Shown piece after piece: positions 21,389-34,701 of a stretch of DNA of 64,000 bases. The translations under genes were made by a program, and so were the position numbers. The stretch is from Leclercia adecarboxylata (lineage in GTDB: Bacteria; Pseudomonadota; Gammaproteobacteria; Enterobacterales; Enterobacteriaceae). The DNA is taken from NCBI RefSeq assembly GCF_006874705.1, contig NZ_CP035382.1, positions 496,001 through 560,000 of the forward strand, given 5' to 3'. The notes beneath the pieces are model-generated. The model was given only the letters and a program-made list of their open reading frames with translations, was not told the DNA's origin and made no database searches. The first letter of the stretch is position 1. Every line of letters begins with the position of its first letter.

Positions 21389-21409
21389 AATTGATGCAAT
21401 AAATCAATT
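21389..21409. promoter_or_regulatory. LysR-type operator between yfeR and yfeH
   Basis: AATTGAT-GCAATAA-ATCAATT is a perfect inverted repeat with 7-bp arms containing a T-N11-A core. It lies 15 bp from the yfeR start and 55 bp from yfeH, as expected for the YfeR binding site. Confidence 0.65.
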
Positions 21410-21463
21410 TTATTTCTCAAAAGGAAGAAAGCACAATAGCGCTATCTGTTTTCAGGAGTGTTT

Positions 21464-22462
21464 ATGAAACTTTTCCGCATTCTCGATCCGTTCACCATCA
21501 CCCTTATCGTGGTTGTCCTGCTCGCCTCCTTCTTCCCCGCCGAGGGTGGCTTTGTGCCGTTTTTTGAAGGCCTTACCACCGCCGCCATCGCGCTGCTGTT
21601 TTTTATGCACGGGGCAAAGCTCTCCCGGGAAGCAATTATCTCCGGCGGTAGCCACTGGCGACTGCATCTGTGGGTAATGTGCAGCACCTTTGTCGTTTTC
21701 CCGGTGCTGGGCGTGCTCTTTGCCTGGTGGGCGCCGGTCAATGTCGATCCGGCACTCTATACCGGCTTCCTGTATCTCTGTATTTTGCCGGCTACGGTGC
21801 AGTCAGCCATCGCCTTTACCTCAATGGCGGGTGGCAACGTGGCGGCGGCCGTCTGCTCGGCGTCCGCCTCCAGCCTGCTGGGGATTTTCCTCTCGCCGCT
21901 GCTGGTTGGCCTGGTGATGGACATGCACGGGGCGGAAGGCAGTCTGGAGCAGGTGGGCAAAATCATGCTGCAGCTGCTGCTGCCGTTTGTGCTGGGACAT
22001 CTTTCCCGTCCGTGGATCGGAGCCTTTGTGGCGAAGCATAAGAAGTGGATTGCCAAAACCGATCAGTCATCGATTCTGCTGGTGGTTTACTCCGCCTTCA
22101 GCGAAGCCGTAGTCAATGGCATCTGGCATAAAGTCGGGATCGGATCGCTGCTGTTTATCGTGGTGGTCAGCCTGGTGCTGCTGGCAATTATTATTGGTAT
22201 CAACGTGTTTGCCGCGCGCCGCTTCGGGTTTAACAAAGCCGATGAGATCACCATTGTCTTCTGCGGTTCGAAAAAGAGCCTGGCAAACGGGATCCCGATG
22301 GCCAATATTCTGTTTCCAACCTCGGTGATTGGGATGATGGTGCTGCCGCTGATGATCTTCCACCAGCTACAGCTGATGATTTGCGCGGTCATGGCGCGTC
22401 GCTACAAACGCCAGACCGACGAGTTGCAGGCCCAGGAGCAGGCCCGCACGGCAAAAGTTTAA
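21464..22462 (+). CDS. yfeH: Bile acid:sodium symporter-like protein YfeH
   Basis: 332-residue inner-membrane protein of the SBF-like (BASS) transporter family, with about 9-10 hydrophobic segments. Recognisable regions are FMHGAKLSREA, PATVQSAIAFTSMAGGNVAAA (key part SAIAFTSMAGGN), and FCGSKKSLANGIPMANILF, the last resembling the family's crossover substrate site. ATG 21464 was chosen over the in-frame GTG at 21458 because GTG overlaps the CAGGAG ribosome-binding site. Predicted to be controlled by YfeR. The substrate is unknown; the stop overlaps ypeB by 4 bp. Confidence 0.9.
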   Translation: MKLFRILDPFTITLIVVVLLASFFPAEGGFVPFFEGLTTAAIALLFFMHGAKLSREAIISGGSHWRLHLWVMCSTFVVFPVLGVLFAWWAPVNVDPALYTGFLYLCILPATVQSAIAFTSMAGGNVAAAVCSASASSLLGIFLSPLLVGLVMDMHGAEGSLEQVGKIMLQLLLPFVLGHLSRPWIGAFVAKHKKWIAKTDQSSILLVVYSAFSEAVVNGIWHKVGIGSLLFIVVVSLVLLAIIIGINVFAARRFGFNKADEITIVFCGSKKSLANGIPMANILFPTSVIGMMVLPLMIFHQLQLMICAVMARRYKRQTDELQAQEQARTAKV

Positions 22463-22674
22463 GGACGACGCAGGGGCTGAACCAGCTGGGTCAGCCCTTC
22501 GGTTTTAATCAGCAACGTGAGCGCCATCAGCTCGCCAAGATGCCCGGCAGGAAACTCATCCTTACGGGCAAACCACAGCAGATACTCTTCCGGCACATCA
22601 ATCAGTCGACGGCCTTTATACTTCCCGAAGGGCATTTCGGTATTGGCTATCTCGATAAGCTGCGCTTTATCCAC
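22459..22674 (-). CDS. ypeB: DUF3820 small protein YpeB
   Basis: 71 residues starting with GTG (MDKAQLIEIANTEMPFGKYKG). The frame extends 13 codons upstream into ligA, but GGGAG sits 6 nt before this GTG and E. coli YpeB (72 aa) begins at the equivalent place. The conserved MPFGKYKGRRLIDVPEEYL motif identifies DUF3820, found also in exonuclease- or helicase-associated proteins; function unknown. It begins 1 bp after the ligA stop, so it is very likely co-translated with the DNA ligase, which hints at a DNA-related role. Its end overlaps convergent yfeH. Confidence 0.88.
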   Translation of the reverse strand: MDKAQLIEIANTEMPFGKYKGRRLIDVPEEYLLWFARKDEFPAGHLGELMALTLLIKTEGLTQLVQPLRRP

Positions 22675-22675
22675 G

Positions 22676-25740
<3,065 letters not shown>

Positions 25741-25970
25741 TATATTCTCTGTTGTTCTAACACCTTGCCACCACGGCAAACATTTACTCACTAAGAGTAT
25801 TTGCCGATTACGTCAAGTGCAAGTGTATGGGGAGCATTCGCAGCATAAAGATGAACTAAATCGTGCTTTATGCTGTTTTTTCGAACATTTCCGAACTGGT
25901 CAACGCGCCGCAACTGGCTAATATAGGCAGGCAATTTCACTGGTTGTGATAAAAGGAGCTCAACCTGGTT

Positions 25971-26732
25971 ATGGTTTCATCAACATCTTCCCCTCCCCGC
26001 AGCGGCGTCTGGTACTTTTCTCAGGGCTGGAAACTGGTTTCGCTGCCGGGTATCCGGCGCTTTGTGATCCTCCCGCTGCTGATTAACATTTTGCTGATGG
26101 GGGGTGCCTTCTGGTGGCTGTTTACCCGCCTGGACACCTGGATCCCGGCGCTCATGAGCCACGTTCCCGACTGGCTGCAGTGGCTGAGCTATCTCCTGTG
26201 GCCCGTGGCGATCGTTTCGGTGCTGCTGGTGTTTGGCTACTTTTTCTCAACCCTGGCTAACTGGATAGCCGCGCCCTTTAACGGCCTGCTGGCTGAACAG
26301 CTTGAAGCGCGTCTGACGGGCGCTACGCCGCCGGACACCGGCGTTCTGGGCATCATGAAAGATCTGCCGCGCATTATGAAACGTGAATGGCAGAAGTTCG
26401 CCTGGTACCTGCCCCGCGCTATCGTGCTGCTGATCCTCTACTTTATTCCGGGGATCGGGCAGACGGTTGCCCCGGTGCTATGGTTCCTGTTCAGCGCGTG
26501 GATGCTGGCGATCCAGTATTGCGACTACCCGTTCGATAACCACAAAGTCCCGTTCAAAGAGATGCGTACCGCCCTGCGTGCCCGCAAAATGACCAATATG
26601 CAGTTTGGCGCGCTGACCAGCCTGTTCACCATGATCCCGTTCCTGAACCTGTTCATCATGCCGGTTGCGGTTTGCGGCGCAACGGCGATGTGGGTTGACT
26701 GTTACCGTGATAAACACGCGTTATGGAAATAA
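25971..26732 (+). CDS. cysZ: Sulfate transporter CysZ
   Basis: Inner-membrane protein that imports sulfate for cysteine synthesis. 253 residues, the same length as E. coli CysZ. Four to six hydrophobic segments, including [18 protein letters not shown] and [18 protein letters not shown] (two helices visible around 40-60 and 145-165), with the conserved [11 protein letters not shown] and [12 protein letters not shown] blocks. It lies upstream of cysK on the same strand, but a terminator separates them. Divergent from zipA. Confidence 0.95.
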   Translation: MVSSTSSPPRSGVWYFSQGWKLVSLPGIRRFVILPLLINILLMGGAFWWLFTRLDTWIPALMSHVPDWLQWLSYLLWPVAIVSVLLVFGYFFSTLANWIAAPFNGLLAEQLEARLTGATPPDTGVLGIMKDLPRIMKREWQKFAWYLPRAIVLLILYFIPGIGQTVAPVLWFLFSAWMLAIQYCDYPFDNHKVPFKEMRTALRARKMTNMQFGALTSLFTMIPFLNLFIMPVAVCGATAMWVDCYRDKHALWK

Positions 26733-26750
26733 TGCAAAAATGTGTAAACG

Positions 26751-26776
26751 AGGGATGGCTTATGCCATCCCTTATT
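26751..26776 (+). terminator. Terminator after cysZ
   Basis: AGGGATGGC-TTAT-GCCATCCCT followed by TATT, 18 bp past the cysZ stop. Confidence 0.75.
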
Positions 26777-26784
26777 CCATACTG

Positions 26785-26890
26785 ATCCCCATTATTTCCA
26801 CGCAGCATATAGATATGCGAATTCCTTACTTCCCCATACTTATTCAACAGGTATGCTGGGTCGGTATCCCAATTTCAAACAGTTAAGGAC
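26785..26890 (+). promoter_or_regulatory. cysK promoter region
   Basis: The sequence from CCCCATTATTTCC to AAGGACAGGCC is nearly the same as the E. coli cysK control region as remembered. It includes a TATGCT -10-like hexamer at 26852-26857 with no good -35, as expected for a CysB-activated promoter. No sharp CysB consensus can be marked. AAGGA is the cysK ribosome-binding site. Confidence 0.5.
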
Positions 26891-26895
26891 AGGCC

Positions 26896-27867
26896 ATGAG
26901 TAAGATTTTTGAAGACAACTCGCTGACTATCGGTCACACGCCCCTGGTTCGACTGAACCGTATCGGTAATGGACGCATCCTGGCGAAGGTAGAATCTCGT
27001 AACCCAAGCTTCAGCGTAAAATGCCGTATCGGTGCCAATATGATTTGGGATGCGGAAAAGCGTGGCGTGTTGAAACCTGGCGTTGAGCTGGTTGAGCCAA
27101 CCAGCGGTAACACCGGTATTGCTCTGGCCTACGTGGCCGCCGCGCGCGGTTACAAGCTGACGCTGACCATGCCGGAAACCATGAGTATTGAACGTCGCAA
27201 GCTGCTGAAGGCGCTGGGTGCGAACCTGGTGTTAACTGAAGGCGCAAAAGGGATGAAGGGCGCTATCCAGAAAGCTGAAGAGATTGTTGCCAGCGATCCG
27301 GCTAAATATCTGCTGCTCCAGCAGTTCAGCAACCCGGCTAACCCGGAAATTCACGAGAAGACCACCGGCCCGGAGATCTGGGAAGATACTGACGGTCAGG
27401 TTGATGTCTTTATTTCAGGTGTGGGTACCGGCGGTACGCTCACCGGCGTGTCTCGCTATATTAAAGGCACAAAAGGTAAAAAAGATCTGATTACCGTTGC
27501 CGTTGAGCCAACAGACTCCCCGGTGATTGCCCAGGCGCTGGCAGGTGAAGAGCTGAAACCAGGCCCGCATAAAATTCAGGGTATCGGCGCAGGCTTCATT
27601 CCGGGCAACCTGGATCTGAAACTGATTGATAAAGTGGTGGCTATCACCAACGATGAAGCCATCTCTACCGCCCGTCGTCTGATGGAAGAAGAAGGTATTC
27701 TGGCTGGTATCTCTTCCGGTGCTGCTGTAGCCGCGGCGCTGCAATTACTCGAAGATGAAACCTTTACCAATAAGAATATCGTGGTTATTCTTCCATCGTC
27801 GGGTGAGCGTTATTTAAGTACTGCACTGTTTGCCGATCTCTTCACAGAGAAAGAACTGCAACAGTAG
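26896..27867 (+). CDS. cysK: Cysteine synthase A
   Basis: PLP-dependent O-acetylserine sulfhydrylase making cysteine from O-acetylserine and sulfide. 323 residues, as in E. coli. PLP lysine in [16 protein letters not shown] (K42-43 region), the [10 protein letters not shown] asparagine loop, GTGGT phosphate-binding loop ([12 protein letters not shown]), and the [13 protein letters not shown]-terminal region. In enterics it forms the cysteine synthase complex with CysE and can also activate some toxins. Single gene with its own promoter and terminator. Confidence 0.98.
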   Translation: MSKIFEDNSLTIGHTPLVRLNRIGNGRILAKVESRNPSFSVKCRIGANMIWDAEKRGVLKPGVELVEPTSGNTGIALAYVAAARGYKLTLTMPETMSIERRKLLKALGANLVLTEGAKGMKGAIQKAEEIVASDPAKYLLLQQFSNPANPEIHEKTTGPEIWEDTDGQVDVFISGVGTGGTLTGVSRYIKGTKGKKDLITVAVEPTDSPVIAQALAGEELKPGPHKIQGIGAGFIPGNLDLKLIDKVVAITNDEAISTARRLMEEEGILAGISSGAAVAAALQLLEDETFTNKNIVVILPSSGERYLSTALFADLFTEKELQQ

Positions 27868-27889
27868 TGCCAGAATGTAAATATCGCGT

Positions 27890-27917
27890 AAAAAAGCACC
27901 CATCCGGGTGCTTTTTT
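27890..27917 (+). terminator. Terminator after cysK
   Basis: AAAAAAGCACCC-ATCC-GGGTGCTTTTTT, 22 bp past the stop. Confidence 0.92.
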
Positions 27918-27986
27918 GTGGCCTGCTTCAAAGTTTTATCTCGTCTGGCATTGCTTCACCCTGTTAGCTCTGGTATTTAAGCTGAC

Positions 27987-28011
27987 AATTATTTTGAAGC
28001 TCGAAATTAAT
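27987..28011 (+). promoter_or_regulatory. Mlc operator of the pts operon
   Basis: A 25-bp A/T-rich imperfect palindrome with ends AATTATTTTGA and CGAAATTAAT. It closely resembles the Mlc site upstream of E. coli ptsH as remembered. It lies about 240 bp before ptsH. Confidence 0.6.
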
Positions 28012-28049
28012 CGATACACGAATTCCCGCTGCTGAATCGATTTTATGAT

Positions 28050-28079
28050 TTGGTTCAAGTCTTGCTTTCGCGGCATAAT
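28050..28079 (+). promoter_or_regulatory. Upstream ptsH promoter
   Basis: TTGGTT, 18-bp spacer, CATAAT. This block is conserved with the E. coli ptsH P0/P1 region. The segment from about 28170 to the ptsH start (CAGGCTAAAGTC…AGTTGGGGAAATAC) is also nearly identical to E. coli. The remaining gap between cysK and ptsH (27918-28247) shows no gene. Confidence 0.6.
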
Positions 28080-28247
28080 GTTTAATGTCGAACGAGACGT
28101 CAGCAGCCTGACATGCCAGTACCGAAAATACGTTTGACACATCTGTGCCTCGTGCCGTTAAGCCGGTGCTAACAATACAGGCTAAAGTCCTGCCGCCAGG
28201 CTAGACTTTAGTTCCACAACACTAAACCAATAAGTTGGGGAAATACA

Positions 28248-28505
28248 ATGTTCCAGCAAGAAGTTACCATTACCGCTCCGAACGGTCTGCACACCCGCCC
28301 TGCTGCTCAGTTTGTTAAAGAAGCGAAAGGCTTCACTTCTGAGATCACTGTGACTTCCAACGGCAAAAGCGCCAGCGCAAAAAGCCTGTTCAAACTGCAG
28401 ACTCTGGGTCTGACTCAGGGCACTGTTGTGACCATCTCCGCTGAAGGCGAAGACGAGCAGAAAGCAGTTGAGCATCTGGTAAAACTGATGGCTGAGCTCG
28501 AGTAA
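28248..28505 (+). CDS. ptsH: PTS phosphocarrier HPr
   Basis: 85-residue cytoplasmic phosphocarrier, same length as E. coli HPr. Active-site His15 in GLHTRPAAQ, and Ser46 in SAKSLFKLQ. It passes phosphate from enzyme I to the sugar-specific EIIA proteins. First gene of ptsH-ptsI-crr, with a GGGGAAA ribosome-binding site and Mlc/CRP-type control upstream. Confidence 0.99.
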
Positions 28506-28550
28506 GTTTCCGGGTTCTTTGTAAAAATCAGTCACAAGTAAGGTAGGGTT

Positions 28551-30278
28551 ATGATTTCAGGCATTTTAGCATCCCCGGGTATCGCTTTCGGCAAAGCACT
28601 GCTGCTGAAAGAAGACGAGATCGTCATCGACCGGAAAAAAATTTCTGCTGATAAGGTAAATCAGGAAGTTGAGCGTTTTCTGAGTGGCCGTGCAAAAGCA
28701 TCTGCGCAGCTGGAAACGATCAAAACTAAAGCTGGCGAAACTTTCGGTGAAGAAAAAGAAGCCATCTTCGAAGGGCACATCATGTTGCTCGAAGATGAGG
28801 AGCTGGAGCAGGAAATCATAGCCCTGATTAAAGATAAAGGCATGACGGCCGATGCGGCTGCACATGAAGTTATCGAAGGTCAGGCGACTGCCCTGGAAGA
28901 GCTGGACGATGAGTACCTGAAAGAACGTGCGGCTGACGTGCGTGATATCGGTAAGCGCCTGCTGCGCAACATCCTCGGCCTGGCCATCATCGATCTGAGC
29001 GCGATTCAGGACGAAGTGATCCTGGTTGCTGCTGACCTGACCCCGTCAGAAACCGCACAGCTGAACCTGAACAAGGTGCTGGGTTTCATCACTGACGCCG
29101 GCGGCCGTACCTCCCACACCTCTATCATGGCGCGTTCTCTGGAACTGCCTGCCATCGTGGGTACCGGTAGCGTGACCGCACAGGTTAAAAACGACGACTA
29201 TCTGATTCTGGATGCCGTAAACAATCTGGTTTACGTCAACCCAACCAACGACCAAATTGAACAGCTGCGTGCCGTTCAGGAACAGGTTGCGACCGAGAAA
29301 GCCGAACTGGCAAAACTGAAAGATCTGCCGGCAATTACGCTGGATGGTCATCAGGTTGAAGTTTGTGCCAACATCGGCACCGTACGCGACGTTGATGGCG
29401 CAGAGCGCAACGGCGCGGAAGGTGTAGGCCTGTACCGTACCGAATTCCTGTTCATGGACCGTGACGCCCTGCCAACCGAAGAAGAGCAGTTTGCTGCTTA
29501 CAAAGCGGTAGCTGAAGCCTGTGGCTCACAGGCGGTTATCGTCCGTACCATGGACATCGGCGGCGACAAAGAGCTGCCGTACATGAACTTCCCGAAAGAA
29601 GAGAACCCGTTCCTGGGCTGGCGTGCAGTGCGTATCGCCATGGATCGTAAAGAGATCCTGCGCGACCAGGTTCGCGCCATCCTGCGTGCTTCCGCTTTCG
29701 GTAAACTGCGCATCATGTTCCCAATGATCATCTCTGTTGAAGAAGTGCGTGCACTGAAGAAAGAGATCGAAATCTACAAACAGGAACTGCGCGACGAAGG
29801 TAAAGCCTTCGACGAAGCTATCGAAGTTGGCGTCATGGTGGAAACCCCAGCCGCAGCGACGATTGCCCGTCACTTAGCGAAAGAAGTCGATTTCTTTAGT
29901 ATTGGTACCAACGATTTAACCCAGTACACTCTGGCAGTTGACCGTGGTAATGATATGATTTCACATCTTTACCAGCCAATGTCACCGTCCGTGCTGACGC
30001 TTATCAAGCAAGTTATTGATGCTTCTCATGCCGAAGGCAAATGGACTGGCATGTGTGGTGAGCTTGCAGGCGACGAACGTGCTACACTTCTGTTGCTGGG
30101 TATGGGTCTGGACGAGTTCTCTATGAGCGCCATTTCCATCCCGCGCATCAAGAAGATTATCCGTAACACGAACTTCGAAGATGCGAAGGTATTAGCAGAG
30201 CAGGCTCTTGCTCAACCGACAACGGACGAGTTAATGACGCTGGTTAACAAGTTCATTGAAGAAAAAACAATCTGCTAA
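28551..30278 (+). CDS. ptsI: PTS enzyme I
   Basis: 575-residue phosphoenolpyruvate–protein phosphotransferase, the first step of the PTS. Phospho-His189 lies in [16 protein letters not shown]-binding residues in the C-terminal barrel are visible: [40 protein letters not shown], and catalytic Cys in [11 protein letters not shown] (about 502). Located 45 bp after ptsH and 43 bp before crr, so the operon is intact. Confidence 0.99.
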   Translation: MISGILASPGIAFGKALLLKEDEIVIDRKKISADKVNQEVERFLSGRAKASAQLETIKTKAGETFGEEKEAIFEGHIMLLEDEELEQEIIALIKDKGMTADAAAHEVIEGQATALEELDDEYLKERAADVRDIGKRLLRNILGLAIIDLSAIQDEVILVAADLTPSETAQLNLNKVLGFITDAGGRTSHTSIMARSLELPAIVGTGSVTAQVKNDDYLILDAVNNLVYVNPTNDQIEQLRAVQEQVATEKAELAKLKDLPAITLDGHQVEVCANIGTVRDVDGAERNGAEGVGLYRTEFLFMDRDALPTEEEQFAAYKAVAEACGSQAVIVRTMDIGGDKELPYMNFPKEENPFLGWRAVRIAMDRKEILRDQVRAILRASAFGKLRIMFPMIISVEEVRALKKEIEIYKQELRDEGKAFDEAIEVGVMVETPAAATIARHLAKEVDFFSIGTNDLTQYTLAVDRGNDMISHLYQPMSPSVLTLIKQVIDASHAEGKWTGMCGELAGDERATLLLLGMGLDEFSMSAISIPRIKKIIRNTNFEDAKVLAEQALAQPTTDELMTLVNKFIEEKTIC

Positions 30279-30321
30279 TCCACGAGATGCGGCCCAATTT
30301 ACTGCTTAGGAGAGATGGCTA

Positions 30322-30825
30322 ATGGGGTTATTTAGTAAACTGTTCGGTGACAAAGGCAACAGCGACACCGGAACTATTGAGATTGTTGCTCCGCTGTCTG
30401 GTGAAATCGTCAACATCGAAGACGTGCCGGATGTCGTGTTTGCAGAGAAAATTGTTGGTGATGGCATTGCTATCAAACCGACCGGTAACAAAATGGTTGC
30501 GCCGGTTGATGGTACCATCGGTAAGATTTTTGAAACCAACCACGCATTTTCTATCGAATCTGATAGCGGTATTGAGCTGTTCGTTCACTTCGGTATCGAC
30601 ACCGTCGAGCTGAAAGGCGAAGGCTTCAAGCGTATCGCTGAAGAAGGCCAGCGCGTTAAAGTTGGCGACCCGGTTATTGAATTCGATCTGCCACTGCTGG
30701 AAGAGAAAGCCAAGTCTACCCTGACTCCGGTTGTTATCTCCAACATGGACGAAATCAAAGAACTGATCAAACTGTCCGGCAGCGTTACCGTGGGTGAAAC
30801 CCCGGTTATCCGCATCAAGAAGTAA
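30322..30825 (+). CDS. crr: Glucose-specific EIIA (Crr)
   Basis: 167 residues, two fewer than E. coli. Phospho-transfer His89 ([16 protein letters not shown], numbering with Met) and partner His74 (ETNHAFS) are present. It donates phosphate to the glucose permease, inhibits non-PTS permeases (inducer exclusion) and activates adenylate cyclase. The membrane-binding N terminus ([17 protein letters not shown]) is shorter and differs from E. coli, the only notable divergence. Ends at a strong terminator facing pdxK. Confidence 0.98.
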   Translation: MGLFSKLFGDKGNSDTGTIEIVAPLSGEIVNIEDVPDVVFAEKIVGDGIAIKPTGNKMVAPVDGTIGKIFETNHAFSIESDSGIELFVHFGIDTVELKGEGFKRIAEEGQRVKVGDPVIEFDLPLLEEKAKSTLTPVVISNMDEIKELIKLSGSVTVGETPVIRIKK

Positions 30826-30840
30826 TTTCTTGCCGCACAG

Positions 30841-30872
30841 AAAAATGGCGCCTTCGGGCGCCATTTTTGTTT
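30841..30872. terminator. Terminator between crr and pdxK
   Basis: AATGGCGCC-TTC-GGGCGCCATT with A and T runs on either side; it serves both convergent genes and ends at the pdxK stop. Confidence 0.92.
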
Positions 30873-30873
30873 G

Positions 30874-31710
30874 TCAGGCCGGCAGAACCAGCTCGTCGTA
30901 CCCTTTCTCCTGGGTGTGCTGCATCACCTGCGTTACCCGATCACCTGCCCGGCTTATCGCTGCGGCCACGCTTTCGCGCTGCACCAGGGCGCTCACCAGC
31001 TCAGAGCAGAACAGATCTCCGGTACCTTTCAGATCGGCTTTAATGCGCGGGTGGGCGCTGACCGTCACGTTGTCGTGTGAAACCAGCACCACGTGGATGC
31101 TGTCAGCATCACCGACAACCGGCGCGCTGGTGATCGCCACCCACTGTAGCGTATCGGATAACAGGCCTTTGGCGGCGGCAATGGCGCTGGCATTGTCCCG
31201 GCACGACTTGCCGCTGAGAACTTCCAGTTCGTAGACGTTCGGCGTAATTCCCTGCGCCAGCGGTAGCAGGTGCTGGCGGTAAGCTTCCGGTATCTCTGGT
31301 TTGACGTAGGTTCCGCTGTCGGTGTCACCAATCACCGGGTCCACCAGGATCAGCAGATCGGGATGCTGCGCCTTGACCGCACCCAGCCACTCCGCCAGCA
31401 GAGCAATCTGGCTCGCGCTGCCCATATAGCCGGTAGTGACCGCTTTCAGCTCACGCAACACATCGCGCTCGCCCAGCGCTTTCAGGTAGCCGCTGAACCA
31501 CTCGTCGGGTATCACCCCGCCATAAAAAGTGTCGTAGTGCGGGGTATTGCTGAACAGCACCGTCGGTATCGCCGTCACGTTGAGGTGATGCTGGCGAATA
31601 TTGGGCACCGCAATGCTGTTACCGACGCTGCCGTACACCACCTGCGACTGCACCGCCACAATGTCGGTCTGCTGCGCCCGGGTTTTGTCCCGGAATAAAA
31701 TCATTTCCAT
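30874..31710 (-). CDS. pdxK: Pyridoxine/pyridoxal/pyridoxamine kinase PdxK
   Basis: Ribokinase-family enzyme of the B6 salvage pathway, phosphorylating pyridoxine, pyridoxal and pyridoxamine. 278 residues (E. coli 283). Motifs: [48 protein letters not shown], and the anion-hole [13 protein letters not shown] (about 228-240). The start is the first of two close ATG codons, as AGGGA is better spaced for it. It starts 5 bp after the cysM stop, so it may be co-transcribed with cysM; its PLP product is the CysM cofactor. Confidence 0.94.
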   Translation of the reverse strand: MEMILFRDKTRAQQTDIVAVQSQVVYGSVGNSIAVPNIRQHHLNVTAIPTVLFSNTPHYDTFYGGVIPDEWFSGYLKALGERDVLRELKAVTTGYMGSASQIALLAEWLGAVKAQHPDLLILVDPVIGDTDSGTYVKPEIPEAYRQHLLPLAQGITPNVYELEVLSGKSCRDNASAIAAAKGLLSDTLQWVAITSAPVVGDADSIHVVLVSHDNVTVSAHPRIKADLKGTGDLFCSELVSALVQRESVAAAISRAGDRVTQVMQHTQEKGYDELVLPA

Positions 31711-31715
31711 AGCGT

Positions 31716-32627
31716 TTAGATCCCTGCGCCCTGCGCATAGCTCTCCTCACCAAAGACGCCGGTAGACAGATAGCGATCGCCGCGATCGCAAATAATCGCC
31801 ACCACCACTGCCCCCGGCGTTGCCGCGGCTACCCGCAGAGCGCCGGCTACCGCGCCGCCAGAACTGACGCCGCAGAAAACCCCTTCGCGCACGGCCAGTT
31901 CACGCATGGTATTTTCCGCCTCGCGCTGATGAATATCCAGCACCTGGTCCACAAGCGAGGCATTAAAAATGCCCGGCATGTACTCCGCAGGCCAGCGGCG
32001 AATACCCGGAATGCTGCTGCCCTCTTCGGGCTGCAAACCAACAATAGTGACCGCCTTTTCCTGCTCGCGCAGAAAGCGGGAGACGCCGGTGATGGTGCCG
32101 GTGGTGCCCATACTGGAGACGAAATGGGTGATGCGGCCCCCGGTCTGCTGCCAGATTTCCGGGCCGGTGGTGGTGTAGTGCGCATAAGGGTTATCGGGGT
32201 TGTTGAACTGATCCAGCAGCCTGCCTTCGCCCCGGTTCGCCATCTCGAGGGCCAGATCGCGGGCCCCCTCCATCCCCTGCTCTTTACTGACCAGAATTAA
32301 CTCGGCGCCATAGGCCAGCATTGCGGCACGGCGCTCCTGGCTCATGTTATCTGGCATCAGAAGCTTCATGCGGTAGCCTTTGAGAGCAGCAATCATCGCC
32401 AGCGCAATGCCGGTGTTACCGCTGGTCGCCTCGATCAGCACATCGCCGGGTTTTATTTCGCCGCGCTTTTCCGCCTGAACGATCATCGACAGCGCGGCGC
32501 GGTCTTTGACCGATCCCGCCGGATTATTGCCTTCCAGTTTGATCCAGATTTCGCTGCCGTTGTCCGGTCCCATGCGCTGCAGTTTGATCAGAGGGGTGTT
32601 GCCGATGGTTTGTTCTAATGTATTCAT
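31716..32627 (-). CDS. cysM: Cysteine synthase B
   Basis: PLP enzyme that can use thiosulfate as well as sulfide with O-acetylserine. 303 residues from [13 protein letters not shown], as in E. coli; the 29-codon upstream extension lies in a REP region. PLP lysine in [14 protein letters not shown], the [13 protein letters not shown] loop, [11 protein letters not shown] phosphate loop, and [12 protein letters not shown]. It is separated from cysA by a BIME but belongs to the cysPTWAM cluster. Confidence 0.97.
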   Translation of the reverse strand: MNTLEQTIGNTPLIKLQRMGPDNGSEIWIKLEGNNPAGSVKDRAALSMIVQAEKRGEIKPGDVLIEATSGNTGIALAMIAALKGYRMKLLMPDNMSQERRAAMLAYGAELILVSKEQGMEGARDLALEMANRGEGRLLDQFNNPDNPYAHYTTTGPEIWQQTGGRITHFVSSMGTTGTITGVSRFLREQEKAVTIVGLQPEEGSSIPGIRRWPAEYMPGIFNASLVDQVLDIHQREAENTMRELAVREGVFCGVSSGGAVAGALRVAAATPGAVVVAIICDRGDRYLSTGVFGEESYAQGAGI

Positions 32628-32644
32628 GATCGCTGTCCAATAAA

Positions 32645-32721
32645 AAGCCCGGTGGCGCTTACGCTTACCGGGCCTACAGAGAGCATATGGTAGGCCGGGT
32701 AAGCGCAGCGCCACCCGGCAA
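32645..32721. repeat. REP pair (BIME) between cysA and cysM
   Basis: Two inverted REP units: GCCCGGTGGCGC…TTACCGGGC (32647-32673) and GCCGGGTAAGCG…CCACCCGGC (32694-32719). Each forms a GC-rich imperfect stem. Such elements can protect upstream mRNA (cysPTWA) or bind gyrase/IHF. Confidence 0.9.
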
Positions 32722-32741
32722 AACTACGTGGGCTTAACCTA

Positions 32742-33836
32742 TCAGGCAGATTCCGCCAGAGCAAGATCTCCACGCGTCTCGATACGATCCTTATCGTGAT
32801 AAATGCGCGCATGTTGCAGCCCGACAAACAGACGTTCGCCGCGGTATGGCGGCTCCTCGTCGCGCATGACCACCGTCAACGGTTCGTTGTACCAGCCCAG
32901 CGGCTGCACGACCAGCTGGGTGTAGTGGCCTTTTGGACTGGCTTCCAGCACCTGTACCGGCAGCGGGGAATCCAGACTGGTGCGACGGCTGACGTCCACT
33001 TCCCACGGGCGCAGGAAGAGATCCACCGGCCCCTGATAGCCAGGCGTGTAACCCAGCGGCCAGCGATGGGCGCCAACGTGGAACTGACCGCCGCGAATAT
33101 GGCCGTGCAGACGGTTCACTTCGCCCATAAACTCCAGCACAAAGCGGGTAGCCGGTTCGCGCCAGAGGTGCTCTGGCTCATCAACCTGTTCGATATTCCC
33201 CTGGCTCATTACCACTACCCGGTCGGCAACTTCCATCGCCTCTTCCTGATCGTGGGTGACGAAGACGCTGGTGAATTTCAGCTCTTCATGCAGCTGACGC
33301 AGCCAGCGACGCAGCTCTTTACGCACCTGTGCATCCAGTGCGCCGAAGGGCTCATCCAGCAGCAGGATCTGCGGCTCAACCGCCAGGGCACGGGCCAGCG
33401 CCACGCGCTGTTTCTGTCCACCGGAGAGCTGGGCCGGATAACGGTCCGCCAGGTGTGCCAACTGCACCATCTCCAACAGTTTGGTCACTTTCGCTTTGAT
33501 GGTGGCGGCGTTCGGACGTTCACGACGCGGCAGTACCGTCAGGCCGAAGGCGATGTTGTCGAACACCGTCATATGGCGGAACAGGGCGTAATGCTGGAAC
33601 ACGAAGCCCACCTTACGATCGCGCGCATGCAGGCGGCTGACGTCGGTACCGTGGAAGCGAATATGCCCGCTGGTCTGATGCTCCAGACCGGCAATAATAC
33701 GCAGTAGCGTGGTTTTACCGGAGCCAGACGGCCCCAGCAGCGCCACCATTTGTCCGGAAGGGATATCCAGCGAGATATCGTTCAGCACCTGGGTGCGACC
33801 AAAGGACTTCTTAATATTGGCAATCTCAATGCTCAT
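32742..33836 (-). CDS. cysA: Sulfate/thiosulfate ABC transporter ATPase CysA
   Basis: 364 residues (E. coli 365). Walker [10 protein letters not shown] (about 35-43), Q-loop FVFQHYALF, signature [15 protein letters not shown], Walker [14 protein letters not shown]-loop [10 protein letters not shown], then a C-terminal TOBE-type regulatory domain (about 240-345). Powers import by CysT/CysW with binding proteins CysP and Sbp. The start overlaps the cysW end by 11 bp, which indicates translational coupling. Confidence 0.98.
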   Translation of the reverse strand: MSIEIANIKKSFGRTQVLNDISLDIPSGQMVALLGPSGSGKTTLLRIIAGLEHQTSGHIRFHGTDVSRLHARDRKVGFVFQHYALFRHMTVFDNIAFGLTVLPRRERPNAATIKAKVTKLLEMVQLAHLADRYPAQLSGGQKQRVALARALAVEPQILLLDEPFGALDAQVRKELRRWLRQLHEELKFTSVFVTHDQEEAMEVADRVVVMSQGNIEQVDEPEHLWREPATRFVLEFMGEVNRLHGHIRGGQFHVGAHRWPLGYTPGYQGPVDLFLRPWEVDVSRRTSLDSPLPVQVLEASPKGHYTQLVVQPLGWYNEPLTVVMRDEEPPYRGERLFVGLQHARIYHDKDRIETRGDLALAESA

Positions 33837-34701
33837 GATTTCCCTCCTGATGCTGGCGTTTGGCCTGATTCTCTAAACGCCACTGCACCATACTCTTTAA
33901 AAACAGGGTCAAAATAGCCATCAGCGTCAGCAGGGCTGCGGCGGTAAAGGAACCGACGGTGTTATAGTCCTGCTCCAGCAATTCAATTTGTAACGGCAGC
34001 GACAGGGTTTCGCCGCGGATCGAGCCGGAAACCACCGACACCGCGCCAAACTCACCAATCGCGCGGGCGTTAGTCAGCACCACGCCATACAGCAGCGCCC
34101 AGCGGATGTTGGGCAGCGTCACGCGACGGAACATCTGCCAGCCGGATGCGCCCAGCAGTACCGCCGCTTCGTCTTCATGGCTGCCCTGGCTGAGCATCAC
34201 CGGCACCAGCTCGCGCACCACAAACGGACAGGTCACAAACACCGTCACCAGCACCATGCCCGGCCAGGCGAACATGATCTGTAAGTTATGTTCATCCAGC
34301 CAGCCGCCCAGCGGACCGTTGGAGCCGTAGAACAGCAGATAGACCAGACCGGCCACCACCGGCGACACCGCAAACGGAATATCCAGCAGGGTCAGCAGCA
34401 GCTGGCGGCCCGGGAAGTTAAAGCGCGTCACCAGCCAGGCCAGCAAAACGCCGAAAACCAGGTTCACCGGCACGGTAATCAGGGCAATCATTACCGTCAG
34501 CCAGATGGCATGCAGCATGTCCGGATCGGCCAGATTTTGCAGCGCGGGCATGATCCCTTTGCTGAACGCCTGGACAAAGATGTACACCATAGGCACAACG
34601 AGAATAAAGGCGGACACCAGCACGCCCGTCCCTATCAGGAACCATTTCCCCCAGTTAATACGGGGCGCGTCGTAGCGTTTCAATTCAGTAACTTCCGCCA
34701 T
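33826..34701 (-). CDS. cysW: Sulfate/thiosulfate permease CysW
   Basis: 291-residue inner-membrane subunit of the CysPTWA importer, with six hydrophobic segments and the EAA-type cytoplasmic loop [23 protein letters not shown] (key part [12 protein letters not shown], about 195). Start overlaps the cysT stop by 1 bp (ATGA-type junction), and its end overlaps cysA. Confidence 0.97.
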   Translation of the reverse strand: MAEVTELKRYDAPRINWGKWFLIGTGVLVSAFILVVPMVYIFVQAFSKGIMPALQNLADPDMLHAIWLTVMIALITVPVNLVFGVLLAWLVTRFNFPGRQLLLTLLDIPFAVSPVVAGLVYLLFYGSNGPLGGWLDEHNLQIMFAWPGMVLVTVFVTCPFVVRELVPVMLSQGSHEDEAAVLLGASGWQMFRRVTLPNIRWALLYGVVLTNARAIGEFGAVSVVSGSIRGETLSLPLQIELLEQDYNTVGSFTAAALLTLMAILTLFLKSMVQWRLENQAKRQHQEGNHEH

